A stretch of DNA of 45,726 bases from an uncultured Verrucomicrobiota bacterium (lineage in GTDB: Bacteria > Verrucomicrobiota > Verrucomicrobiia > Limisphaerales > UBA8199). The stretch covers positions 1 through 45,726 of the forward strand of contig CAIQQM010000023.1 of NCBI GenBank assembly GCA_903873945.1, in the 5' to 3' direction. The position numbers were made by a program, and so were the translations under genes. Under the pieces are notes generated by a model, which was not told the DNA's origin, searched no databases, and saw only the letters and a list, made by a program, of their open reading frames with translations. Shown piece after piece: positions 1-8,385 of the stretch; position 1 is the first letter of the stretch, and the number at the start of each line of letters is the position of its first letter.

Positions 1-1
1 G

Positions 2-457
2 AAGAAGAAATACCGGATTGTGGGCGTGGAGCCATCCGCCTGCCCGACGCTGACCAAAGGCGAACTGCGCTACGATTTTGGTGACACCGCCGAGATGACC
101 CCGTTGCTGATGATGTACACCCTCGGTCACAAATTCATGCCGCCATCCATTCACTCGGGCGGGCTGCGTTACCACGGCATGTCCCCGATGGTCAGCCACG
201 CGCTCAAGCTGGGCTTGATCGAAGCGGAGGCGTATCACCAGACGAAAGTCTTCGAGGTCGGGACGCTTTTCGCGCAGACGGAGGGGATAGTGCCCGCGCC
301 GGAATCGGCCCACGCCATCGCGGCAGTGGCGGCGGAGGCCATCAAGGCGCGCGAAGCTGGCCGCAAGCGTGTGCTGCTGTTCAATCTCTCCGGCCACGGC
401 TTGCTCGACCTAAGTGCCTACGAAACCTATCAGACCGGCAAAATGCAGGATGTTTAA
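2..457 (+). CDS. trpB: Tryptophan synthase beta chain, TrpB2-like (3' part only)
   Basis: The reading frame is open from the window edge, so the N-terminus and PLP-binding lysine lie outside. The visible ~151 residues match the C-terminal part of TrpB2-type (TIGR01415-like) PLP enzymes, which make tryptophan from indole and serine. Recognisable pieces are the GLRYHGMSP segment, the TEGIVPAPESAHA segment (the glutamate of the PLP fold near the substrate site) and the SGHGLLDLSAY terminus. The SGHG/LLD ending is typical of TrpB2 rather than TrpB1. No trpA is seen nearby, and the next gene is an unrelated outer-membrane protein 23 nt downstream. Family assignment is firm; TrpB2 versus TrpB1 is inferred from the tail. 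Confidence 0.85.
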   Translation, partial: KKKYRIVGVEPSACPTLTKGELRYDFGDTAEMTPLLMMYTLGHKFMPPSIHSGGLRYHGMSPMVSHALKLGLIEAEAYHQTKVFEVGTLFAQTEGIVPAPESAHAIAAVAAEAIKAREAGRKRVLLFNLSGHGLLDLSAYETYQTGKMQDV

Positions 458-480
458 CCACTTGCGCCTATAAACAAAAC

Positions 481-1419
481 ATGATTATCAGAACCACCAT
501 TGGCACCATGATGACACAACTGACCAAATTCACCGGCAGCCTGCTTGTCGCAGGACTGTTCACACTGCCCAACCTCGTCCAGGCACAACCGACAGCCCAC
601 TACGCGCCCGGGGCGGAAGGCATCAAGGCGGCGACGCTGCCACCTCCGGGCGTCTATCTTCGCGACTACAACTTCTTTTACTATTCCGATCAGTATAACG
701 ACGCCAACGGCAATAAAGTGGCCGGCGCTAATGCGAAGGCGTTCATCTACGCTAATCTTCCCCGTGTCATCTGGATTACGGACCTGCAAGTGTTGGGCGG
801 CAATATCGGGGTGGATGCCTTGCTGCCGTTGCAGTATACGGACTTAAGAATCACCACCCCCGGTGGACCTTTCAAAGACCACACCTTCGGCATAGGCGAC
901 CTTTTCTTTGAAGGGACTTGGTCCAAGCACATTCAGCAATTTGACTTCTCGCTGGGTGCGGGCGCCTGGGCGCCGACGGGCGATTCATCCAGCCAGCAGC
1001 CCACCACGAGGGCGGGCTTGGGTTATTGGGGGGAGATGCTCACCGCCGGTGCGACCTGGTATCCGGATCAGGCGAAAAGATGGGCGCTTTCGGTGCTCAA
1101 CCGCTACGAGTTCAACCAGGAGAAAAAGGATACGGATATCACTCCTGGCCAAGCTTATACAGTCGAGGGCGGTCTGAGCTACGGCGTCTCTAAAACCATG
1201 GATGTCGGAGCGATCGGCTACTACCAGCAAAAGGTGACGGAAGACAGCGGCAGTGGGGCGTCGGGTGCGCGTGATCGAGTGGCTGCCATCGGCCCGGAAA
1301 TCAGCGCGTTCTTTCCCTCAGCGATGCTCGGTTTGTCCCTTCGCTATGCGTACGAGTTCATGGCCGAAAATCGCCTGCAGGGCAACACCGTCACTCTCAC
1401 AATCACCAAGCGGTTTTAG
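481..1419 (+). CDS. Outer-membrane beta-barrel protein, Phenol_MetA_deg-like
   Basis: 312 residues. The first residues followed by a hydrophobic stretch (SLLVAGLFTLPNLVQA) look like a Sec signal peptide cleaved after VQA. In-frame ATGs at 508 and 511 would give a more compact signal peptide and are good alternative starts. The mature part is rich in alternating aromatic beta strands, Gly/Asn turns and a terminal aromatic strand ending TITKRF, which is a C-terminal phenylalanine typical of BAM substrates. The pattern (LPPPGVYLRDYNFFY near the N-terminus, then FGIGDLFFEGTW) resembles the 'MetA-pathway of phenol degradation' family of outer-membrane transporters. The substrate cannot be told from sequence. 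No Shine-Dalgarno is visible before any of the three ATGs. Confidence 0.75.
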   Translation: MIIRTTIGTMMTQLTKFTGSLLVAGLFTLPNLVQAQPTAHYAPGAEGIKAATLPPPGVYLRDYNFFYYSDQYNDANGNKVAGANAKAFIYANLPRVIWITDLQVLGGNIGVDALLPLQYTDLRITTPGGPFKDHTFGIGDLFFEGTWSKHIQQFDFSLGAGAWAPTGDSSSQQPTTRAGLGYWGEMLTAGATWYPDQAKRWALSVLNRYEFNQEKKDTDITPGQAYTVEGGLSYGVSKTMDVGAIGYYQQKVTEDSGSGASGARDRVAAIGPEISAFFPSAMLGLSLRYAYEFMAENRLQGNTVTLTITKRF

Positions 1420-1607
1420 GCTGATTCCACACAAGGTTGAATCCGCTGCGCGGGCAAGTTGTCCGCGATCGCGCGCGGCACGAAGAGGTTCTGCAAGTGC
1501 TCGTGGCCTCGGGCTTTTGTTCCTCCGCCGGACATCTTGAATCCCCGAAAGGGCTGGCGTTCAACAATTACGCCCGTGATCGTGCAGTTGATAATGCCGG
1601 CCATCCG
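1416..1607 (-). pseudogene. Decayed C-terminal fragment of delta-1-pyrroline-5-carboxylate / aldehyde dehydrogenase
   Basis: The minus-strand frame reads GIINCTITGVIVERQPF, then FKMSGGGTKA, then PRAIADN. This matches the last ~55 residues of the P5C dehydrogenase branch of the aldehyde dehydrogenases, whose consensus is roughly 'N-x-ITGAxVxRQPFGGFKxSGxGxKAGGPxYL'. Two near-invariant glycines are arginine here (PFRGFK, KARGH), which suggests decay. No catalytic Cys domain precedes it: upstream (1608-1735) the frame carries no recognisable dehydrogenase sequence. I read it as a relic left by a deletion and not a functional gene. It occupies the otherwise gene-free stretch between the barrel protein and the LysR gene. 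Confidence 0.65.
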
Positions 1608-1700
1608 ATCCACCGGCACATGATTCCAGTGACGGGATTCATCCGGAATCGTGTGGGCAATGACATTCTGTTTCAGGGAATTAACTTTTTAACACTGCTG

Positions 1701-1729
1701 TTGACGCAGGGTCAATTCATGTATTAAAT
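1701..1729 (+). promoter_or_regulatory. Probable sigma70-type promoter of the LysR gene
   Basis: TTGACG (1701-1706), a 17-nt spacer, and TTAAAT (1724-1729). The start codon at 1736 is only 6 nt after the -10 box, so the transcript would be leaderless or nearly so. There is no Shine-Dalgarno upstream of the ATG, which agrees. Confidence 0.5.
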
Positions 1730-1735
1730 CCACTC

Positions 1736-2617
1736 ATGCAAATTGAAAGTTTAAAAGTATTTTGTGACTTGGCTGAAACTGAAAGCTTCACCAAGGCAGC
1801 CCAGATCAACAGCGTCACCCAGTCAGCCGTGAGCCAGACGATCAGCGCGCTCGAGCGGCAGTTCAGATCCCTGCTAATAGAGCGGAGCAAGAAAAACTTC
1901 CGGCTGACGCCGGAAGGAGAGGTCCTTTACGATTACAGCAAACGGATCCTGCAAAGTTACGATTCGCTGCAAAGTAAACTTCAGGAAATCGAGAATGTGA
2001 TCTCAGGCGACATTCGAGTGGCTACGATTTACAGTATCGGCCTGCACGTCCTGCCTCCGTATGTCAAACGGTTCTTGAAGAACTATCCGACGGTCAACGT
2101 GCATGTCGAGTACAGCCGGCACAACGAGATCTATGAAGACGTGTTGGGCAATGTGGTGGATCTCGGGTTGGTGGCCTTCCCGTCGCGCGACCCGAAGCTG
2201 GAGGTTGTCCTGGTGCGCAAAGACAGCCTGGTTCTCATTTGTCATCCCCAGCATCCATTCGCGAAGCTGGCCTCCATTAAACTCAAGGCATTGAAGGGAC
2301 AGAAGTTCGTGAGCTTCGAGCGCGACATCCCCACGCGCAAAGCGCTGGATAAAATCCTCAAAGACCACGGGGTGAGCGTGGAGCATGTTATGGAATTTGA
2401 TAATATTGAAACCGTCAAACGGGCGGTGGAGATCGATTCAGGCGTCGCGATTGTCCCGCAAGAAACCGTCGCCCAGGACGTGACTAACCAGACGCTTGCG
2501 GTTGTGCGTATCAGCGATGGTGACTATGTCCGGCCATTGGCTGTCATCTATAAAAAATCCAAAGTGCTGTCGCCGGCCATCAAGCAGTTTATCGCCCTTC
2601 TCAAAGAGACACTCTAA
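1736..2617 (+). CDS. LysR-family transcriptional regulator
   Basis: 293 residues, the normal LTTR length. Residues 1-60 form the winged helix-turn-helix (MQIESLKVFCDLAETESFTKAA, recognition helix around TQSAVSQTISALE, wing RLTPEG). Residues ~90-293 are the periplasmic-binding-protein-like effector domain (GDIRVATIYSIGLHVLPP and following). Such proteins bind a T-N11-A box as tetramers and respond to a small ligand. The effector domain resembles the CysB/CbbR-like group but the ligand cannot be assigned. The upstream gene-free stretch is a dehydrogenase relic, so the original regulated neighbour may have been lost. The start is fixed by the conserved N-terminus and the promoter geometry. Confidence 0.9.
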   Translation: MQIESLKVFCDLAETESFTKAAQINSVTQSAVSQTISALERQFRSLLIERSKKNFRLTPEGEVLYDYSKRILQSYDSLQSKLQEIENVISGDIRVATIYSIGLHVLPPYVKRFLKNYPTVNVHVEYSRHNEIYEDVLGNVVDLGLVAFPSRDPKLEVVLVRKDSLVLICHPQHPFAKLASIKLKALKGQKFVSFERDIPTRKALDKILKDHGVSVEHVMEFDNIETVKRAVEIDSGVAIVPQETVAQDVTNQTLAVVRISDGDYVRPLAVIYKKSKVLSPAIKQFIALLKETL

Positions 2618-2748
2618 ACCTGTGCCGCCGGGGCGGACGGCGAGGACAGTATCCGGGAGCTAACAGGGTTCATTGTGGTCTTGCGGAAAGAAGGTCATGT
2701 CCCCAAGGGAAGTGACCATCATCTGGTCGTTTCAACCATAAAACAAAC

Positions 2749-2770
2749 GAGGCCCGGTTACCCGGGCCTC
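2749..2770 (-). terminator. Rho-independent terminator of the RRM gene
   Basis: Perfect 9-bp stem GAGGCCCGG / CCGGGCCTC with a TTAC loop. On the minus strand it is followed by a T-rich tract (GTTTGTTTTATGG), and it lies 22 nt after the stop codon of the minus-strand RRM gene. It also sits downstream of the convergent LysR gene, but on the plus strand no T tract follows. Confidence 0.7.
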
Positions 2771-2791
2771 GACGACTATAAAACCGAGGAA

Positions 2792-3130
2792 TTAGTAACG
2801 GTCGCGACCACCACCACCGCCGCCGCCGCCGCTACGGCCACCAAATCCACGACGCCCGCCGCCGCCGCCGGCCGGCCGGTCTTCACGGGGCCTAGCAACG
2901 TTCACCGTGAGCGCACGCCCACCGAGATCCTTGCCATTCAAGGCGTCGATGGCTTTCTGGGCCTCTTCGGGTGAGCCCATCGTGATAAAGGCAAATCCGC
3001 GAGGACGACCGGTGGCCCGGTCCATCATCAGGTTGGCTTCGACGACTGTGCCATGGGCGGCGAAGGCGTCCTGAAGATCGTTTTCAGTGATGTTGAAGGA
3101 AAGGTTCCCAACAAACAATTTTTCGTTCAT
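2792..3130 (-). CDS. Small RRM RNA-binding protein with Gly/Arg-rich tail
   Basis: 112 residues. One RNA recognition motif spans residues 1-80, with RNP2 (KLFVGNLSF) and RNP1 (RGFAFITM) both intact. The tail from residue ~84 is almost only Gly, Arg and Ser and ends GRDRY. This build is known from bacterial cyanobacterial-Rbp/PVC-type RRM proteins that bind single-stranded RNA, often in cold or stress response. A role as RNA chaperone is inferred from the family. A paralogue lies at 16021-16339. The tail is encoded by GGC/GGT repeats, seen on the plus strand as a run of ACC/GCC triplets around 2808-2870. Confidence 0.88.
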   Translation of the reverse strand: MNEKLFVGNLSFNITENDLQDAFAAHGTVVEANLMMDRATGRPRGFAFITMGSPEEAQKAIDALNGKDLGGRALTVNVARPREDRPAGGGGGRRGFGGRSGGGGGGGGRDRY

Positions 3131-3390
3131 GTATACTCTATGCTGTCCTAGACTGACTTTTGCTTCTTCCAGACCGTTCCCGCTTATCGGGTTTCAAATC
3201 ATCACTGAACCGAGTTCACCTGAAGATTTACCATGCCATGGGATTGACAAGCTATCTAATGGACACATGAACAATCGCGACTTTTGGCGGAATAGCAAGA
3301 TTAATCTGTCAAAAAAAGATGCCCAGTTCCGCCAAAACTGAATCGTTACATTGCGGTTCCCTTTTCCCTTCCGGTTTCCCCTGTGTTACT

Positions 3391-3396
3391 TATATT
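3391..3396 (+). promoter_or_regulatory. -10-like box deciding the RNase D start
   Basis: TATATT lies exactly 6 nt before the in-frame GTG at 3403. No convincing -35 is visible at 16-18 nt. The geometry matches the LysR and lpxC-fabZ genes and supports GTG 3403 over the upstream ATG 3319. Confidence 0.35.
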
Positions 3397-3402
3397 CCCC
3401 GC

Positions 3403-4482
3403 GTGATCGAGACCGGACAAAAGCTCGCTGAATTTCTGCCGAAGCTCCATGCCGCCACTTGGGTGGCTGTGGATACCGAGGCCGACAGCTTGCACGCTTA
3501 CCCGGAGAAGGTGTGCCTGATCCAGATTAGCACCGTGGCCGGCGACGTGCTTGTTGATCCGCTCGCGGGTTTCTCTCTCGACCCGCTGCTCGACGCCCTT
3601 GCCGGCCATGAATTAATCATGCACGGCGCCGATTACGACTTGCGCCTCTTGTGCAAGCATCATGAGTTTATCCCTGGTGCGATCTTCGACACCATGCTGG
3701 CCGCGCGCTTGCTGGGCCTGCGTCAGTTCGGCCTCAGCCACCTCGTCGAAAAGCACCTGGGCGTCAAACTTGAGAAGGGACCCCAAAAAGCCAATTGGGC
3801 GTTGCGCCCTTTAACCGAGCGGATGGCGCGTTACGCCCGCAACGACACCCATTACCTCAAATCGCTTGCGGACTCGTTCAAATCCGAACTCAATTCCAAA
3901 GGACGGCTTGCCTGGCATCAGGAATATTGTGCCCGTCTCATTGCCGATTCCACGCGGAATCGGCAGCCCGACATGGACTCCGTCTGGCGCTTGAAAGGCA
4001 GCCATCAGCTCAGCCGTCCGGCTCTGGCTGTCTTGCGCGAGCTATGGCGCTGGCGTGAAGCCGAGGCGATTGCCGCTAACAAACCGCCGTTCTTCGTCAT
4101 GAGCCATGAGGCTCTCGTGGGAATCTCCGAGGCGTCGTGCGTGAACTTAAAATCCATCGAGCCCTTCCTTCCGAAACACCTGTCAGAACGCCGCCGGAGT
4201 GGCCTGACCAAAGCTATCGAGCAGGGGCTCCGGTTCCCTGCGGACCACCATCCCAAACCGCTGTGTTTCACCAGTCGCCACCCCAGCGAGGGTGAGCGGC
4301 GGCGTTTTATAGAGCTGCAGAAACTTCGCGATGCTCGCGCAGCTGAGCTCGGCATCGATGCCACCCTTATTGCCAGCCGCGCTACCCTTTCCGACCTCGC
4401 CTACGATTGGGACAAGCATCAGCTTGATTTGATGAACTGGCAGAGGGACTTGCTGAAGCCTGTCAGCCATCCTCGGACGTAA
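3403..4482 (+). CDS. rnd: Ribonuclease D-like 3'-5' exonuclease with HRDC domain
   Basis: 359 residues from GTG 3403. An in-frame ATG at 3319 would add 28 residues that look non-conserved. The DEDDy exonuclease domain shows Exo I (VAVDTEADSL), Exo II (HGADYDLRLL) and Exo III (YARNDTHYL), which supply the metal-binding acidic residues and the tyrosine. An HRDC domain follows from about residue 205 (LRELWRWREAEAIAANKPPFFVMSHEAL region), with a second helical HRDC-like part after it. RNase D trims the 3' ends of tRNAs and other small RNAs. It is convergent with the methyltransferase gene, 31 nt away, with no clear terminator between them. Confidence 0.88.
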   Translation: MIETGQKLAEFLPKLHAATWVAVDTEADSLHAYPEKVCLIQISTVAGDVLVDPLAGFSLDPLLDALAGHELIMHGADYDLRLLCKHHEFIPGAIFDTMLAARLLGLRQFGLSHLVEKHLGVKLEKGPQKANWALRPLTERMARYARNDTHYLKSLADSFKSELNSKGRLAWHQEYCARLIADSTRNRQPDMDSVWRLKGSHQLSRPALAVLRELWRWREAEAIAANKPPFFVMSHEALVGISEASCVNLKSIEPFLPKHLSERRRSGLTKAIEQGLRFPADHHPKPLCFTSRHPSEGERRRFIELQKLRDARAAELGIDATLIASRATLSDLAYDWDKHQLDLMNWQRDLLKPVSHPRT

Positions 4483-4513
4483 CTTCGGATACTTTCAGCG
4501 GGCGCCCGGATCT

Positions 4514-5716
4514 TCACCGCACGACTTCGAACGCAAACCCTTTCAAATACTCCGTCTCGGGTATCATCGGCACAACCGGATGGTCCGGTGACTGCGAGTA
4601 GATGGCCACCCGGCGAAGTACTCGCCGCGCGTCAAATGCGGCGGACAGCAGCGTGTCCTGGAACAACCCCGCATCCACATGGTGGGAACAGCAGAACGTG
4701 GCCAGCGTTCCGCCCGTCTTCAGCAGCTTCAGCGCCCGGAGATGGATTTCCTTGTAGCCGCGCAACGCATCCGGCACCGATGCCCGGTTGCGGGTGAAAG
4801 ACGGCGGGTCCAGCACAATCAGGTCCCAGCGCGGAACAATTTTTTCGTGCGGTTGCGTGACCGTTTGCGCCTTCAGCCAGTCGAACACGTTCGTCGTTTC
4901 GGACGAGCAGATCTCTTTCAACCCGTTCGCCGCCGCGTTGCGACCGGCTGCCGCCGTCGCATCCGCGCTCTGGTCGAGCATGTGGACGTGGGCTGCGCCG
5001 GCCTTGGCTGCATGCAGGCCGAAGCCGCCTAAAAAGCTGAAACAATCCAGAACCTGCGCTCCCTGCGCCAGCCTGGCCACACGTTGATAATTCACTTGCT
5101 GATCGAGATACAAACCCGTCTTGTGGCCCCGGACCACATCTACTTCGAATTGCAGGCCATTCAGTTTGACGGGGAATGGCCCGTCAATTTTTCCCGCCAG
5201 CATGCCATTCGCATCGGGCAGGCCTTCAAACTTCCGCGACGAAAGCTCGTTGCGTTCGGCAATCGCGCGCGGAGAGAATATCCCTTGCAGCGCGGCCAGG
5301 ATCATCGGTTTCCGCTGGTCCATGCCGAGCGAGGAAGTCTGGACCACCAGCACGTCTTCGTACTTATCCACGATCAGCCCGCTCAGGAAATCGCTCTCCG
5401 CGTTTACGACGCGGAACGAGGTTGCGCCCGGCAGATGTTTCTGCCGCACGGCCAGCGCCGCGCGAATCCGTTCCTCAAAGAACGCCTGGCTTACCTCGAT
5501 CCGCTCCGGTGAAAGCACGCGCACATTAATTCTCGATTTTGAATTGTAGAAGCCAACACCCAGGAACCGCTGGCGATGATCCTTCACCTGGACCAGGTCG
5601 CCATCGGCGGCGGGCTGGGTCAGACGAAGGATGGAAGTGTGATAAACCCAGGGATGACCCGCCAGGATGCGGTCGGCTTCCCCCGGCCTTAGTAAGACAG
5701 TTGGTAATGATTGCAT
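4514..5716 (-). CDS. rlmI: Class I SAM-dependent rRNA cytosine methyltransferase, RlmI-like
   Basis: 400 residues, normal for the RlmI/YccW family (23S rRNA m5C methylation). An N-terminal PUA domain covers residues 1-75 (LRPGEADRILAGHPWVY). The EEHEA-like linker comes next, then a Rossmann methyltransferase domain from about 200, with SAM motif I at LDCFSFLGGFGLHAAKAGA and the catalytic-loop motif VLDPPSF near 300. It has its own transcription start: a TACAAT box lies 9 nt before the ATG on the minus strand, without a good -35. Members of this family also include YwbD-type enzymes of unproven target, so the exact rRNA site is inference. Confidence 0.85.
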   Translation of the reverse strand: MQSLPTVLLRPGEADRILAGHPWVYHTSILRLTQPAADGDLVQVKDHRQRFLGVGFYNSKSRINVRVLSPERIEVSQAFFEERIRAALAVRQKHLPGATSFRVVNAESDFLSGLIVDKYEDVLVVQTSSLGMDQRKPMILAALQGIFSPRAIAERNELSSRKFEGLPDANGMLAGKIDGPFPVKLNGLQFEVDVVRGHKTGLYLDQQVNYQRVARLAQGAQVLDCFSFLGGFGLHAAKAGAAHVHMLDQSADATAAAGRNAAANGLKEICSSETTNVFDWLKAQTVTQPHEKIVPRWDLIVLDPPSFTRNRASVPDALRGYKEIHLRALKLLKTGGTLATFCCSHHVDAGLFQDTLLSAAFDARRVLRRVAIYSQSPDHPVVPMIPETEYLKGFAFEVVR

Positions 5717-5860
5717 ATACTTTTCATTGTAAACAGTTTCAAAGTGGACCGCCGGAAGGAACAGGATAGAGACTGCGCAGGGTAGGGGAAAGGAACAAAT
5801 CTCATCCTGTCATTTCAAGCTTGCGTTTTGATGTTCTGGCCGGAACATTGCACCCCCTGT

Positions 5861-6565
5861 ATGGAAACTGATGTTACCGAGTCGATCAGCTTTTACAAAG
5901 TGTGGGCCTGGCTTGAAGTCAGAAAGAAACCCGTCGCCTGGTGTGCCGCCATCCTGGTGGCGCTCGGCCTGTTCATCTGGTTTTTAATCTGGCAGCACGA
6001 CGAAAAAGAAATCGCCGCCGGCCAGGCTCTGTCGGGTGTCTTGTTGGCCCAGAATACCACGCGCTCCAATCTCTCCGGCGCTTACCTCAAACTCGCCTCC
6101 ACGTACTCCGATTCCAGCGCCGGCCCTCGCGCCCTGCTGCTGGCTGCCGGCAGCCTTTTTATCGAAGGCCAATATGACCAGGCTAAAACGCAATTCGACC
6201 GCTTCCGGCGCGAGTATGGCGACAACCCCATGGTTGGCGAGGCCCTGCTGGGCATCGCTGCTTGCCTGGATGCTCAAGGCAAAACCGATGAAGCTATCGC
6301 CGCCTATGGCGACCTCGTCCAGCGCCATCCCGGCCAAAGCGTCATCCCCCAGGCTAAATTCGCCCTCGCGCGGTTGTTCGAAGCCCAAAACAAACCGGAA
6401 CCGGCCCGCAATCTTTTTGAAGACGTCTACCGCAGCAATCCTTATGACTCACTTGGTTCCGAGGCGGGCATGCGCCTCGAAGAGTTGAGGATGAAATATC
6501 CGGCCCTGTTTCCCACAGCACCGTCTCCGACCAACAACATGCCCATCACGCTCGAGAAGCCCTGA
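5861..6565 (+). CDS. Membrane-anchored TPR protein, YfgM/CcmG-like topology
   Basis: 234 residues from ATG 5861; an in-frame ATG at 5828 would add 11 residues. A short cytoplasmic N-terminus is followed by one transmembrane helix (around WCAAILVALGLFIWFLIW), then a long periplasmic part with three or four tetratricopeptide repeats (GQYDQAKTQFDRF, GKTDEAIAAYGDLV, NKPEPARNLFEDVY). The topology is like YfgM or BamD-adjacent adaptors, which bring proteins together at the inner membrane. No enzyme motif is present. It sits 33 nt before ugd on the same strand, though a functional link is not evident. Confidence 0.75.
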   Translation: METDVTESISFYKVWAWLEVRKKPVAWCAAILVALGLFIWFLIWQHDEKEIAAGQALSGVLLAQNTTRSNLSGAYLKLASTYSDSSAGPRALLLAAGSLFIEGQYDQAKTQFDRFRREYGDNPMVGEALLGIAACLDAQGKTDEAIAAYGDLVQRHPGQSVIPQAKFALARLFEAQNKPEPARNLFEDVYRSNPYDSLGSEAGMRLEELRMKYPALFPTAPSPTNNMPITLEKP

Positions 6566-6598
6566 TCTTGACTTTCCGTCCACCCACCTGGCTGGCTT

Positions 6599-7888
6599 AT
6601 GAAACTGACAATTATTGGAACCGGTTATGTTGGTCTGGTCACGGGGACTTGCTTCGCTGAGGTTGGCCATCAGGTCGTCTGCGTCGATAACGATCCCGCA
6701 AAAATCAAGGTCCTGCAGGCCGGAGGCATTCCTATTTTTGAACCGGGCCTGGAAGAATTGGTCAGGAAAAACACTCAGGCCGGCCGTCTGAGCTTCACCG
6801 TCAGCACCGCCGAGGGAGTGCGGCAATCGGATGTGATCTTCATCGCCGTGCCCACCCCCCCGCTTCCCGACGGTTCTGTGGACCTGAGTTTTATTGAGAA
6901 GGTCGCTCGCGAAATCGCCGCCTCGATGGCCAGTTACAAGGTCATTGTTGATAAAAGCACCGTGCCGGTCAAAACCGGCGATCAAGTCGCTGAAACCATC
7001 AAACGCTACTGCAAAACGCCGGTGGATTTCGACGTCGTTAGCAACCCGGAATTCCTTCGTGAAGGTTTCGCTGTCGAGGATTTGATGCGCCCGGACCGCA
7101 TTGTTGTCGGCGTCCGTTCCCAGCGGCCCGTGCAGGCAATGAAGGAGATTTATAAGCCTTTCAACGCCCCGGTGATTGTCACTGACATCAACTCTGCTGA
7201 GCTCATCAAACACGCCTCCAATTCCTTCCTCGCCTTGAAGATTTCCTACATTAACGCTATTTCGGTTATGTGCGAGGCCACCGGCGCCAATGTTCAGGAG
7301 GTCGCCGCCGGCATGGGTATGGATGTGCGCATCGGGCGACGCTTCCTCGACGCTTCCCTCGGCTTCGGCGGAAGCTGTTTCCCCAAGGACTTGAGCGCCT
7401 TCATCAAGATCGCCGAACAGGTCGGCTACGATTTCAAACTGCTCAAGGAAGTGCAGAATATCAATTCCCGGCAGATGGAACGGTTCGTAAAGAAAATCGT
7501 CGATACGCTCTGGGTGCTTAAGGAGAAGAAAATCGGCGTGCTTGGCCTCGCCTTCAAGCAGAACACTGACGACATTCGCAGCTCTCCCGCCATCGATCTT
7601 TGCCATCGCCTCCAGAAAGAGGGAGCCACCCTTCGCGTCCACGACCCCAAGGCGATGGATAAAGCCAGGGCTGTCCTCAAAGAGGTCACGTTTGTGGAGG
7701 ACATGAACGAAGTCGCCGATGGCTGCGATGCCCTGGTGGTCGCCACGGAGTGGGGCGAATTCAAGAAACTCGACCTCGCTCGCGCCCGCCAAGCCCTCTC
7801 CCACCCCATCATATTCGACGGCCGTAATCTTTTTGACCCGGCCGAGATGAAACGCCTCGGGTTCATTTACAAGAGCATCGGGCGCTGA
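6599..7888 (+). CDS. ugd: UDP-glucose 6-dehydrogenase
   Basis: 429 residues, the usual length. The NAD-binding Rossmann motif is at the very N-terminus (GTGYVGLVTGTCFAEVGH). The catalytic cysteine lies in GFGGSCFPKDL, and the substrate-contact segment NPEFLREGFAVEDL is intact. The C-terminal UDP-binding domain includes GLAFKQNTDDIRSSPA. The enzyme oxidises UDP-glucose twice to UDP-glucuronate for exopolysaccharide or LPS sugars. No Shine-Dalgarno precedes the ATG. The Nudix gene starts 17 nt after the stop, so the two are probably cotranscribed. Confidence 0.95.
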   Translation: MKLTIIGTGYVGLVTGTCFAEVGHQVVCVDNDPAKIKVLQAGGIPIFEPGLEELVRKNTQAGRLSFTVSTAEGVRQSDVIFIAVPTPPLPDGSVDLSFIEKVAREIAASMASYKVIVDKSTVPVKTGDQVAETIKRYCKTPVDFDVVSNPEFLREGFAVEDLMRPDRIVVGVRSQRPVQAMKEIYKPFNAPVIVTDINSAELIKHASNSFLALKISYINAISVMCEATGANVQEVAAGMGMDVRIGRRFLDASLGFGGSCFPKDLSAFIKIAEQVGYDFKLLKEVQNINSRQMERFVKKIVDTLWVLKEKKIGVLGLAFKQNTDDIRSSPAIDLCHRLQKEGATLRVHDPKAMDKARAVLKEVTFVEDMNEVADGCDALVVATEWGEFKKLDLARARQALSHPIIFDGRNLFDPAEMKRLGFIYKSIGR

Positions 7889-7905
7889 TTCCAATAGCGT
7901 GCCTC

Positions 7906-8310
7906 ATGCAGATCATCGACGTCGCCGCCGCGCTCGTGTTTCGGAAAGGCAGGCTTCTTATTGCTCAGCGGCATCCCGAGGCGCACCTTGGCGGCCTCTG
8001 GGAATTCCCGGGCGGCAAACGCGAAAATGATGAAACTTTCGAAGAATGTTTGGACCGTGAACTGCGTGAGGAATTGGGTATAGAGGTCGGGGTGGGAGAG
8101 TTGGTGGAAAGTCTCATCCATGCGTATTCGGAGAAGACCGTTCATCTGAAATTCTTTCGTTGCCAGTGGCGGCGGCACGAACCCAGGCCACTCGGCTGTG
8201 CCGCTTTCAAATGGGTGACTCCCGTCGAATTGAAGGACTACAAATTCCCCGCCGCCGACGCCCGCCTGCTGGAAATGCTGCAACGGACCCCAAAAATCTG
8301 GGTCGTGTAG
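7906..8310 (+). CDS. Nudix (MutT-type) nucleoside triphosphate pyrophosphohydrolase
   Basis: 134 residues. The full Nudix box (G-x5-E-x7-RE-x2-EE-x-G) spans residues ~38-60, running from GGKRENDETF to RELREELGIEV, with the EFPGGK lead-in typical of MutT/(deoxy)NTP pyrophosphohydrolases. MutT removes 8-oxo-dGTP from the nucleotide pool. The sequence resembles the '(deoxy)nucleoside triphosphate pyrophosphohydrolase' group, but a MutT-like substrate is inferred. It is downstream of ugd by 17 nt and convergent with the OsmC gene. Confidence 0.85.
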   Translation: MQIIDVAAALVFRKGRLLIAQRHPEAHLGGLWEFPGGKRENDETFEECLDRELREELGIEVGVGELVESLIHAYSEKTVHLKFFRCQWRRHEPRPLGCAAFKWVTPVELKDYKFPAADARLLEMLQRTPKIWVV

Positions 8311-8385
8311 CAAGCAGTTAAACACTCTGGTGGTAGCTGCAATCTATGGCCACGATCCCGCTGTGGCCTGCGGCCCTCGATAAAT

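Noticed and set aside
6449-7894. A 481-residue open frame on the minus strand opposite ugd
   Set aside because: It lies entirely antisense to an intact UDP-glucose dehydrogenase and has no family motifs. Long shadows are expected in GC-rich codons.
8348-8368. GGCCAC/GTGGCC hairpin between the Nudix and OsmC genes
   Set aside because: Six-base stem without a T tract on either side; too weak to call a terminator.
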